Source: an uncultured Bacteroidales bacterium (GTDB lineage: Bacteria; Bacteroidota; Bacteroidia; Bacteroidales; UBA932). From it: a stretch of DNA of 36,910 nucleotides. Where the stretch lies: NCBI GenBank assembly GCA_910585445.1, contig CAJUEK010000017.1, positions 1 to 36,910 on the forward strand, in the 5' to 3' direction. Both the position numbers and the translations under genes were made by a program. The notes beneath the pieces are model-generated. The model was not told the origin of the DNA. It saw only the letters and a program-made list of their open reading frames with translations, and searched no databases. Each line of letters starts with the position of its first letter. Positions within the stretch are counted from its first letter, which is position 1. Below are positions 1 to 7,240 of this stretch, one piece after another.

Positions 1-215
1 CAAATATACACAAAGCCTCGGCAGAGGCAAAATTTATTTTGACTCTGCCGAGGCGCCGGTATAATATATGAGCGTCAGCTCAAATATACGAAAAGCTGAG
101 AGCAAAATCAACAAACTTGTTTGATTGATTTTGCCGAACCGTATTCTATATATGAACTTTAGTTCAAATATACGAAAAGTCGAGAGCAGAAGCAAAGCTT
201 GCTGGGATTCATTGA
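1..215. repeat. Tandem palindromic repeat array A (about 3 units)
   Basis: Three imperfect units of about 82 bp start near 1, 81 and 166. Each begins CAAATATA and each contains an internal inverted repeat. In unit 1 the stem is a perfect 12 bp match (15-26 with 43-54), extended by an inner 6 bp stem, so it is almost a full palindrome. Units 1 and 2 end in a small hairpin, GAGC-gtca-GCTC and GAAC-ttta-GTTC, where paired positions changed together. The same family recurs at about 4309-4453 and 32666-32905. The stretch before the next gene (1-551) holds only this array, a promoter and a leader hairpin. Confidence 0.75.
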
Positions 216-329
216 CAACTCATGGCAAGACATGCACCAAAAGCAGCTAAAATAGTAGCGCAGTACCTCTGTTAATGTGCAAAATGTTAACGTATTTGTC
301 CCGTAATTATTGAAAATCGTTATCCGTAA

Positions 330-360
330 TTTGCAAATTGATATTAAATCATTATCTTTG
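330..360 (+). promoter_or_regulatory. Bacteroidales-type promoter of the MFS-ROK operon
   Basis: TTTG at 330-333, a 19 bp spacer, then TATCTTTG at 353-360. This is an exact match to the Bacteroidales primary-sigma consensus (TTTG and TAnnTTTG). Transcription should start near 367, giving a leader of about 185 nt before the permease start. Confidence 0.8.
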
Positions 361-414
361 CAACAGACATCAGAAATTTTTTCGTGTCTATTTGTTAAGT
401 TCGTTTTATATACG

Positions 415-460
415 GCAGGATTCCTTGGGGAGGGGATCCTGCTAATTTTTTATTTTTTGG
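415..460 (+). terminator. Leader terminator or attenuator hairpin before the MFS gene
   Basis: An inverted repeat (415-424 with 433-442, one G-T wobble) is followed directly by a T-rich run to about 458. It has the form of an intrinsic terminator. It lies between the promoter at 330-360 and the first gene at 552, so read-through must be allowed or controlled. The controlling signal is not visible. Confidence 0.55.
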
Positions 461-551
461 CCGCTCTCCATTCCCGTATGAAAAAAAAATCGTACCTTAG
501 ACGCGCTTTTGCCACGATATTGAATAATTATTAACATAAAAACTCAAACAA

Positions 552-1829
552 ATGAACAAAAACAAGACAAATTGGGTGGCGATTCTCACGATGATGTTCC
601 TTTTCGGAATGATTTCTTTCGTGACCAACCTTGCCGCTCCTATCGGAACCATCTGGAAGCAGGCTCCAGGCATTGACGGCTCCAACACATTGGGGATGAT
701 GGGTAACATGATGAACTTCCTTGCATATCTTCTCATGGGTATTCCTGCAGGCAAGCTCATAACCAACTACGGTTACAAAAAGACCACGCTCATCGGTGTC
801 GGAGTCGGATTCTTCGGAGTTCTCATCCAGTTCCTTTCCGGAAAAATCGGCGTAGGGGCGACTTTTGCCGGACTTCCAGCCAATTTCTTCGTATATCTTC
901 TTGGCGCTTTCATTTGCGGATTCTCCGTATGTATCCTCAACACTGTCGTAAACCCTATGCTTAACCTTCTCGGAGGCGGCGGAAACAGGGGCAACCAGCT
1001 TGTTCAGATCGGAGGAACGTTCAACTCCCTCATGGGAACGCTCACACCTATGCTCGTGGGTGCGCTTATCGGTGCCGTTACCAAGGAGACTGCAATCTCA
1101 GACGTGAATACGGTCCTTTACATTGCAATGGCAGTATTCGCTGCGACGTTTATAATCCTTACATTCGTTCCGTTCGTCGAGCCTCAGCAGGAGAAGTCTG
1201 ACGCGTCTGTCAAAGTGCTTCTCAGATACAAGCATCTTGTTTTCGGTGTTATTGCCATCTTCCTTTACGTAGGTGTAGAGGTCGGAATACCGGGAACACT
1301 CAATTTCTACCTTACAGAGAATCTTGGTGCGGCCAATGCGGCGACTATCGCAGGTTTCGTTGCAGGAACTTACTGGTTCCTCATGCTTATCGGACGTTTC
1401 GTGTCAAGCTTCATCAGCGGAAAGGTTTCAAGCCGTGTCCAGCTGACTGTGACTTCAGCAGTTGCTGCTGTCTTTGTAGTAGGCGCCATGTTCTCTGAGA
1501 ATGTGCAGGTTTCAATGCCTGTGTTCACAGGTGCCGGTTTTGACATGGTTAATGTTCCTCTTACAGCTCTTCTGCTTGTGCTCTGCGGTCTCTGCACATC
1601 TGTAATGTGGGGTACAATCTTCAATCTTTCAGTCGAGGGACTCGGCTCACATTCTGCTCTTGCCTCCGGTCTGTTCATGACTATGGTTGTCGGCGGCGGT
1701 GTGCTTCCGCTTCTGCAGAATGCCATTGCTGATGCCACAAACTTCATGGTCAGCTATTGGGTGGTCGTTGCAGCCTTGATTTATATCCTCTGGTTCGCCC
1801 TTCTCGGTTCAAAGGTGAAGAAAGCATAA
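552..1829 (+). CDS. MFS sugar permease
   Basis: A 425-residue polytopic inner-membrane protein with about 12 hydrophobic helices, typical in size for the major facilitator superfamily. The loop after the second helix carries GKLITNYGYKKT, corresponding to the usual conserved MFS loop between helices 2 and 3. It probably imports a monosaccharide by cation symport, in the broad group of FucP/GlcP-like sugar permeases of Bacteroidetes; the exact sugar cannot be read. The start at 552 is the first ATG after the leader and gives a normal N-terminus. A ROK kinase starts 25 bp downstream on the same strand, so uptake followed by phosphorylation of the same sugar is the natural reading. Family confident, substrate unknown. 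Confidence 0.85.
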   Translation: MNKNKTNWVAILTMMFLFGMISFVTNLAAPIGTIWKQAPGIDGSNTLGMMGNMMNFLAYLLMGIPAGKLITNYGYKKTTLIGVGVGFFGVLIQFLSGKIGVGATFAGLPANFFVYLLGAFICGFSVCILNTVVNPMLNLLGGGGNRGNQLVQIGGTFNSLMGTLTPMLVGALIGAVTKETAISDVNTVLYIAMAVFAATFIILTFVPFVEPQQEKSDASVKVLLRYKHLVFGVIAIFLYVGVEVGIPGTLNFYLTENLGAANAATIAGFVAGTYWFLMLIGRFVSSFISGKVSSRVQLTVTSAVAAVFVVGAMFSENVQVSMPVFTGAGFDMVNVPLTALLLVLCGLCTSVMWGTIFNLSVEGLGSHSALASGLFMTMVVGGGVLPLLQNAIADATNFMVSYWVVVAALIYILWFALLGSKVKKA

Positions 1830-1854
1830 GTCTTATAATAAATAAAGATAGAAA

Positions 1855-2814
1855 ATGAATTCACAGTTTGTAGTTGGAATTGATGTCGGCGGCCAGACTA
1901 CCAAGCTCGGCGTGGTTGACGCGAGAGGCACTGTGCTTGCCCAGACAGTAATCCGTACAGATACTTATACAGATGTAGAGCCTTATATTGCCGAACTGGC
2001 TGAGGCCCTGAACAAGATTATAAAGGAGTCCGGATGCGAAGGTGACATCCGCGGAATCGGCGTCGGGGCTCCTAACGGAAACTATTATACAGGTACTATC
2101 GAGAATGCCGTTAACCTTTCCTGGGGCGGCAGCAAGACAATCAAGTTTGCCCAGCTCCTCTCGGATGCTATGAACGGACTTCCTGTAGCCCTTACGAATG
2201 ACGCGAATGCCGCTGCCGTAGGTGAGATGACCTATGGTGCCGCAAGGGGAATGAAGAATTTCATCATGATTACCCTCGGTACAGGTGTCGGAAGCGGAAT
2301 CATCATCAACGGAGAGGTCGTTTATGGACATGACGGATTTGCCGGGGAACTTGGACATGTTACAGCTGTAAGGAGCAATGGACGCTCATGCAATTGCGGC
2401 AGGACAGGATGTCTTGAGACATATGCCTCTGCAACAGGCGTGGCGCGTACTGCAAGAGAATGGCTGGAGCTTACTGACGAGCCTTCTGTCCTGAGAAGCC
2501 TTGACAACATCACGTCTAAGGATGTGTATGAGGCTGCCAAGGAAGGTGACAAGCTTGCTCTCAAGATTTTTGAGTTCACAGGAAAGATTCTCGGCCGTTC
2601 GTTTGCAGACTTCATCGCATTCAGCGCTCCGGAGGCCATCGTGCTTTTCGGAGGTCTTGCAAGGGCAAAGGAATATCTCCTTGCACCTATCGAGGATGCC
2701 ATGAATGCCAATGTCCTTCCTTTGTGGAGAAATAAGGTCAAGATAGTGTTCTCACAGCTTAAGGAATCGGATGCTGCCATTCTCGGAGCATCTGCACTCG
2801 CTTGGGAATTGTAA
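1855..2814 (+). CDS. ROK-family sugar kinase (glucokinase-like)
   Basis: A 319-residue cytoplasmic kinase of normal ROK length. It shows the N-terminal phosphate loop DVGGQTTK (residues 10-17), the TNDANAAA segment with the expected catalytic Asp116, the glycine-rich LGTGVGSG (141-148) and the ROK signature with GELGH (164-168) followed by CNCGRTGC (179-186). His168, Cys179, Cys181 and Cys186 match the structural zinc site of the family. It should phosphorylate a hexose, probably the sugar imported by the upstream permease, feeding glycolysis. The two genes are 25 bp apart and share the promoter at 330-360. ROK members include glucokinases, N-acetylmannosamine kinases and fructokinases, and there is no DNA-binding domain here, so it is a kinase rather than a repressor. 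Glucokinase is the best guess. Confidence 0.88.
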   Translation: MNSQFVVGIDVGGQTTKLGVVDARGTVLAQTVIRTDTYTDVEPYIAELAEALNKIIKESGCEGDIRGIGVGAPNGNYYTGTIENAVNLSWGGSKTIKFAQLLSDAMNGLPVALTNDANAAAVGEMTYGAARGMKNFIMITLGTGVGSGIIINGEVVYGHDGFAGELGHVTAVRSNGRSCNCGRTGCLETYASATGVARTAREWLELTDEPSVLRSLDNITSKDVYEAAKEGDKLALKIFEFTGKILGRSFADFIAFSAPEAIVLFGGLARAKEYLLAPIEDAMNANVLPLWRNKVKIVFSQLKESDAAILGASALAWEL

Positions 2815-2837
2815 TATTCGATTGGCTTTTGATACCG

Positions 2838-2870
2838 GCGGCCGGCTTCCTTCAAAGGAGCCGGCCGTTG
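2838..2870 (+). terminator. Hairpin after the ROK kinase
   Basis: An inverted repeat around a CAA loop, with arms built on CGGCCGGCT and AGCCGGCCG and a one-base bulge. It starts about 24 bp after the stop codon. The following bases are T-rich only in part (TTGTTGTAGT), so it may terminate inefficiently or act as an mRNA 3' end. Confidence 0.55.
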
Positions 2871-3357
2871 TTGTAGTAAAACGGTTTAAGAATCGGCCAA
2901 AATTTTTACCGAATACTCCCCAAAAGAAAAACGGTAAAAAATCGCACGATATTTACACCGTTTTTCAATTGTTGTTTGCCGGCCGGTGACATGACGCTAC
3001 TGTTTACGGACTTCTTCCGGCTCAAGTAAAAACCATGTCGGAAAATCAATTCAGACTTGCCGTCCTGTTTCCAAAATTATGTTTCAGAGTTGCTCATTGC
3101 CATCTTCAAATCTCGCGTAATGCTCTCGGATTATAGCCAAGCTTTTCCATATCCGGGACAGATTTTCTTGTCCTGAAATAAGTTTGACGATGATTGGACA
3201 ATAAGTTCTTCCCTGTTTTGTAACAATTTGTATCTTAGTGGATTAAGGCTTGGTGGGCATGCGGATTTGCTTACCTGTGATTGTGTGTATTATTGAATGA
3301 TAAAGTTTTAGTGTTGACGACTACAATCGGCAGCATGCCAATAAAAATGGGGGCAGC

Positions 3358-3400
3358 TCAACAAAAAAAGTCTCCGCTCCAAATCACATGGGGCGGAGAC
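3358..3400 (-). terminator. Intrinsic terminator, minus strand
   Basis: An 11 bp stem (3370-3380 with 3390-3400) with a 9 nt loop. On the minus strand the stem is followed by a run of seven T (3363-3369). It is oriented to end transcripts of the YhhN-family gene, whose stop lies at 3600. Confidence 0.75.
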
Positions 3401-3599
3401 CGGTTGAAATATCATTATGATATCAATATTTATGAAAACTAATTAAGTGCGGTTTAGGATTGTACCAATACCGTGCCAAATGGAAAAATTATCCGACATT
3501 ATGGCATAAAATTCATGTGGCTGAATAAAAACATGCTTGCAATTGAATGCTAAGGCCGGGATTGTCCTCAAAATATATTATTCAGCACCTCGAAACAGC

Positions 3600-4289
3600 T
3601 TACAGCCGTGCATGTCTGGATGCCAGATGCATTCTGTAGCCTGTCGAGCGGGCAAAAATAAGCCACTGTGCAAGGAAATATGTCACAAGGACCAGATAAT
3701 CACGGTAGGTAACAGGGCTGATGAATTTGTTCCATGCAAGTGTGAAATCGGAAAACACGAAAAGGACGGCTCCGAGCGCGAAGAGACAGCTGCGCTGCAT
3801 AAGTGCGCCTACAAGCATAAGGCAGATTAGAGTTGCATATATCCCTGTGCCAGTCCCTATCATCGCCCCTTCCTTGAGGAACGCCTGGGGGATTATTCTG
3901 CAAAACGCGAAAGTCAGAAGGGCTGCTGCGCAAATTACAATGGTTGTGAGATAGCCTTTGCGTCTGCCGGTCATTTTCATGTCATTGCGGAGATATCTTC
4001 CTATGAAATAAACGATGTAGAAAATATGCCCAAGTGCAAAGAAAGTCATCTGCCACAGGAAATTGCCGCATGAACCCATATAGTCTCCGGCTGCGGAGAA
4101 AATGAGGGCCGCGCTTATTTGCCAAGGGCACAGCCAGAGTGATGCCAAGGCCAGTGTAGCTACAGGAAGGGTTATTTTGTGAGGAATTTCAGCAGGCATG
4201 AAAAACAAGATGCTGAAACATAAAAAGAGACCGGTAGCCGCTATGACGACAGGTCCTCTGAATTGTTCTTTTATTCCGAATGTACTCAT
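3600..4289 (-). CDS. YhhN/TMEM86-family membrane protein
   Basis: A 229-residue very hydrophobic protein with about eight predicted helices, the usual size of the YhhN family. It carries family hallmarks in order: an FSAAGD motif in an early helix, an ALGHIFYIVYF stretch, the GAVLFVFSDFTLAWNKF stretch near the C-terminus and a final helix with YFLAQWLI. Animal TMEM86 proteins are lysoplasmalogenases that cleave the vinyl ether of lysoplasmalogens; bacterial members share the conserved Asp residues (here in AGD and SDF) but are mostly uncharacterised. The gene stands alone between a repeat array upstream and a terminator downstream at 3358-3400. Family assignment is good, enzymatic activity is inference. 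Confidence 0.82.
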   Translation of the reverse strand: MSTFGIKEQFRGPVVIAATGLFLCFSILFFMPAEIPHKITLPVATLALASLWLCPWQISAALIFSAAGDYMGSCGNFLWQMTFFALGHIFYIVYFIGRYLRNDMKMTGRRKGYLTTIVICAAALLTFAFCRIIPQAFLKEGAMIGTGTGIYATLICLMLVGALMQRSCLFALGAVLFVFSDFTLAWNKFISPVTYRDYLVLVTYFLAQWLIFARSTGYRMHLASRHARL

Positions 4290-4303
4290 ATGACAATATT
4301 TTA

Positions 4304-4453
4304 TTAGCCAAATATAGCCAAAGCTGAGAGCAAAACGTCAAGCTTGCTTGTAAGTTTTGCCGAAGCCAAGGCGTATATATACACGAAGTTCAAATATAGC
4401 CAAAAGCGATAGCAAAAATCAAACTTATTCGTATAATTTGCCGAAGTGACAGA
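4304..4453. repeat. Tandem palindromic repeat array B (2 units)
   Basis: Two units starting near 4309 and 4391, each beginning CAAATATAGCC. The first has the inner inverted repeat GCAAAAC/GTTTTGC around a CAAGCTTG palindrome. It is the same family as arrays A and C. It lies just upstream of the YhhN-family gene. On the minus strand each unit reads TATATTTG, a match to the -7 box, but no TTTG sits at the normal 19-21 bp distance (the nearest is 14 bp away). Confidence 0.75.
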
Positions 4454-4480
4454 CAAAAAAGTCATGCTGCAACCAAACCT

Positions 4481-4575
4481 GAAGCCCGAAATACCCCTTA
4501 AAGGTCGTGAGCGAACAACAAAACAGCCCACCGGGCTTTCGTGGCGAGCACAAGACGACAGTTTTCGCGGCTTGA
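4481..4575 (-). repeat. Dispersed element of about 100 bp, copy 1
   Basis: Read on the minus strand this matches copies at 28251-28356 and 36491-36595. Shared blocks are a GAAAACT start, an AGCCC-ggt-GGGCT hairpin followed by TTTTGTTGTT, then CTCACGACCTTTAAGG. It lies directly downstream of the terminator of the left protease operon, in the direction of transcription. Confidence 0.7.
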
Positions 4576-4589
4576 GAGAGTCAGTATTT

Positions 4590-4635
4590 CAAAAAAAAGA
4601 GGGTGGCCCCAAAAATCATTTTCAGGTCACCCTCC
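4590..4635 (-). terminator. Terminator of the left protease operon
   Basis: The stem GAGGGTG/CACCCTC (4599-4605 with 4628-4634 on the plus strand) is followed on the minus strand by a run of eight T (4591-4598). It lies about 20 bp after the stop of the lipocalin-like gene, the last gene of the left operon. Confidence 0.82.
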
Positions 4636-4653
4636 AATACACTATACAAAAAA

Positions 4654-5145
4654 TCAGTATGCCTCCTCCCGCACAGACTTCGGAATGGACGTGCGCACAT
4701 AACGTGAACTTTCATGATGCTGCGCTGACGGATCTTGCTGTCCGGCCTGGTTTGTGGACATGCAGGACATGACAAGCGCATTTCCTCCGTCTTCAATGGA
4801 AATGGCATATGGACTTGCCCATGGGGTCGATTTCTTTCCGTCATACAGTCCGCTCAGTATCTTCCCCTCAAGCGTCCATGTTCCATCATATCTTTTGAAA
4901 CGCCTTTCGTCAAGCCTCTGGTATAACTCGAAAGTGCCGTCTTCCTCAAATGCCACATAAACACTTACTTCAACCGTTTCAGAAGCTTTTACGACAGCGT
5001 TTCCGCCGAGACTCTCAGCGGATTCCAGTTTCCATTCCCCGGTTATGTCCGGAGAAACCATTTCCTCTGCAGCCGGCTTCCGGCAAGAAGGAAGCAACAG
5101 TATCGTGGCAATCGCTGCCGATATTGTGATGATATTATGTCTCAT
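4654..5145 (-). CDS. Lipocalin-like small lipoprotein
   Basis: A 163-residue lipoprotein. The N-terminus has a hydrophobic stretch ending LLLPSC, placing the lipidated cysteine at residue 21, followed by a short spacer with acidic residues. The body has the pattern of Bacteroidetes lipocalin-like domains: ITGEWKLES near the start, a central VAFEEDGTFELYQ strand and a GTWTLEGKILSG segment. The ATG at 5145 is preferred over an in-frame TTG two codons earlier. It is the last gene of the left operon, 25 bp after the subtilase and just before the terminator. Its role is unknown; binding a hydrophobic ligand or acting as a small accessory on the cell surface are possibilities, not conclusions. Confidence 0.75.
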   Translation of the reverse strand: MRHNIITISAAIATILLLPSCRKPAAEEMVSPDITGEWKLESAESLGGNAVVKASETVEVSVYVAFEEDGTFELYQRLDERRFKRYDGTWTLEGKILSGLYDGKKSTPWASPYAISIEDGGNALVMSCMSTNQAGQQDPSAQHHESSRYVRTSIPKSVREEAY

Positions 5146-5170
5146 AATCAATCTTTATTAATGAACATTG

Positions 5171-7147
5171 CTAAAGCCAGCCGTCGGTGACTCCAGCATG
5201 ATGACGTGCCATTACTGAAATTTCCTTGGAAATCTCCATTCCTCCCATAGTGTTGCCCCCTCCGAGTGCAGAGCCTCCCGCGATGGCCTTTATGGTAATC
5301 TTGGCGCATCCGGTCTTATTAGGACAGATGACAAGACGTCCGGAAGATACTGAAGGAGCCTTCTCAAGTCCAAGAGCCTCAAGACCTTTGCCGGAAACCG
5401 AAACTCCTGTATATGTGAGATTCTTGGCATCTGAGCCGAAATACCCGGTAAGGCTTATGGACGACTCCTCGCCGACCGGTATCATCTGGCAAGGAGTGCC
5501 TTCAATCTGCATCAGCAACTTCCACGCATTGATTGTCCCCGTTCCCATCTTGCCTTTGTACGGCCTGAGTTCGAGATCTCCCCATACAAGGTAATCCCCA
5601 GTACCGACATTTGTCCTCTTCGTTCCGGAGAGACGGTGGTCAATGGCATCTACGGAAGTCAGTATCATTGAAACCATCTGCTCGTGAGTGAAATGCAGGC
5701 CGAGCTTCTTGGCATATGCAAGAGCAAGTGCAGCCACGCCGGACACGTGCGGGCACGCCATTGAAGTTCCCTGCATCCAGCCGTATTCTCCGTCCGGGCC
5801 TGGCGGTATGGTTGAAAGCACAGTCCCTGTCTCACGTATCTCTCCTCCTGTAAAATACTCTCCTCCCGGGGCTGCCACATTGCAGCCTGGGCCATAATTC
5901 GTATAATATGCAGGCAGATTGTCAGATGCGATTGACGTTACCGATATTATGTCCCCGCATGCACCGGGATAGGCCGAAACCGGTGCGCTGTCATTACCCG
6001 AGGCAAAGATTACGAGATTCCCGTCCATAACCTGAGGCAGATTGTCAGCTTCCATAAAATACCTGATGGCATCATATTCCACGCTGTAGTACCTCTGGTC
6101 CATATACTCTTTGTCAGACATGAATATACCGGCCGGATATCCGTATGAGCATTGCAGGATACATGCTCCGTTATCTGCTGCATATTTGATTGCTCGTGCG
6201 CATGCATCCGGGGTGCATCCTTTGTCACCCTCGAAAATCTGGCATGACATGATTTTCACTCCGTCTCCTTTGCCGCTTCCTCCCGCTATTCCGCACACAC
6301 CAGTCCTGTTGCCGTTCACTGCTGCAATGGTTCCCGCGACATGAGTGCCGTGGCTGCCCGGTGTCACAGGGCCGTTGCTCACGAAATTATATCCGTGATA
6401 ATCACCAGCATATCCGTTCCTGTCTTCATCATTACCTTTCTCGCCCTCATTGGTCCACATGTTGGTGGCAAGGTCCGGGTGGTCAAAGCATACGCCTTCA
6501 TCAACTACTGCGACAATAATGGAAGGGTCTCCCGCCGTGAGGTTCCATGCATCTTTCACATTGATGTCGGCTCCGGCAACGGCCGTAGGGGCGATCGTCT
6601 TGCTTCCTGTATTTATGTAATGCCACTGGTCGGCAAGCGACGGATCATTAAACGGTGCCTCTACGGCAGCTGACAATGCCGGCCGTGGACCCTGGTAGGG
6701 GAATACGACACCGTCAGACGCTTTCTTGACCTGAGTACAGAACTGTACACGCACAATCTCCGGGGAGCCGGCAAGAGCCTGTGCGGCATTATCGGCCCCG
6801 ATGCTGTCGGGCAGCGACACCTCATACCACCTGTGCAGGCCGTATTGCCGTGCACGTTCCTCCGTGCGCTCAACAGGGGGGAACACCCTTCTTACATGCA
6901 GGGCACCGACTTCTCCGAAAATTCCGTCTGATAATGGAGCCTCGCTTTCTTCAATTGACTCGGCCAGCTTTTCCCCGACAAACACAATCAGTTTGTCCTG
7001 CTCTGCCCTGGCGCTTCTTAATATTATCTTATCTTGAATGCCTGTTTTTACGGCAGTTTGCGGAGATAGTCCGGTTTCGTCAAGCCGGGAGCATCCTGCC
7101 GCACAAATAAGCAGCATCATGGATGCAATGTTTTTGATTGTAGTCAT
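5171..7147 (-). CDS. Subtilisin-like (S8) serine protease lipoprotein
   Basis: A 658-residue lipoprotein with lipobox CAAGC (Cys19), an N-terminal region of about 140 residues resembling a fervidolysin-type propeptide, then a peptidase S8 domain. The catalytic set is intact: Asp216 in VVDEG, His266 in HGTHVAGT, Asn385 in ASGND and Ser462 in GTSMACPH. A C-terminal beta-rich domain of about 120 residues follows. There is no T9SS sorting domain, unlike the paralogue at 22906-25551, with which it shares the GLHRWY propeptide motif and a similar FNDP...QWHY start of the mature domain. It should cleave proteins at the cell surface or in the periplasm. The propeptide implies autoprocessing. It follows the BACON gene after a 93 bp gap holding a strong hairpin. 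Confidence 0.9.
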   Translation of the reverse strand: MTTIKNIASMMLLICAAGCSRLDETGLSPQTAVKTGIQDKIILRSARAEQDKLIVFVGEKLAESIEESEAPLSDGIFGEVGALHVRRVFPPVERTEERARQYGLHRWYEVSLPDSIGADNAAQALAGSPEIVRVQFCTQVKKASDGVVFPYQGPRPALSAAVEAPFNDPSLADQWHYINTGSKTIAPTAVAGADINVKDAWNLTAGDPSIIVAVVDEGVCFDHPDLATNMWTNEGEKGNDEDRNGYAGDYHGYNFVSNGPVTPGSHGTHVAGTIAAVNGNRTGVCGIAGGSGKGDGVKIMSCQIFEGDKGCTPDACARAIKYAADNGACILQCSYGYPAGIFMSDKEYMDQRYYSVEYDAIRYFMEADNLPQVMDGNLVIFASGNDSAPVSAYPGACGDIISVTSIASDNLPAYYTNYGPGCNVAAPGGEYFTGGEIRETGTVLSTIPPGPDGEYGWMQGTSMACPHVSGVAALALAYAKKLGLHFTHEQMVSMILTSVDAIDHRLSGTKRTNVGTGDYLVWGDLELRPYKGKMGTGTINAWKLLMQIEGTPCQMIPVGEESSISLTGYFGSDAKNLTYTGVSVSGKGLEALGLEKAPSVSSGRLVICPNKTGCAKITIKAIAGGSALGGGNTMGGMEISKEISVMARHHAGVTDGWL

Positions 7148-7170
7148 ATACCATTAATTATGTGAGACAT

Positions 7171-7229
7171 AGGTATAAAGCAAACCCTAAAAGTTATGTT
7201 GCATGACTTTTAGGGTTTGTCTCATACCT
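7171..7229 (-). promoter_or_regulatory. Strong hairpin inside the left operon
   Basis: A 14 bp perfect stem (7181-7194 with 7206-7219), extended past a 4x4 internal loop by another 6 bp (AGGTAT with ATACCT). It lies between the BACON lipoprotein gene and the subtilase gene. No T run follows on the minus strand, so it looks more like an RNA-stabilising or processing hairpin, or a partial terminator, than a full stop. Confidence 0.6.
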
Positions 7230-7240
7230 GCGTGTCCGGA

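Larger units (their letters stand above)
2815..3599. other. Long non-coding stretch
   Basis: About 785 bp without a convincing gene. It holds a GC-rich hairpin after the kinase gene (2838-2870) and a minus-strand intrinsic terminator (3358-3400). The middle (about 2990-3300) shows no coherent frame on either strand. A segment at 3171-3188 resembles one at 36865-36882. Confidence 0.5.

Noticed and set aside
1..215. Could the repeat array be a CRISPR array?
   Set aside because: Units are diverged palindromes of about 82 bp without constant repeats of 24-40 bp and unique spacers, and there are no cas genes.
310..534. A 74-codon open frame ahead of the permease
   Set aside because: It overlaps the promoter and leader terminator, begins before the likely transcript start and resembles no protein.
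3112..3250. An open frame of about 46 codons on the minus strand
   Set aside because: It has no start codon context, another frame is open for a similar length, and no family is recognised. Chance is likely.
4446..4772. A 108-codon open frame on the plus strand
   Set aside because: It crosses the dispersed element, the terminator and the end of the lipocalin-like gene on the other strand.
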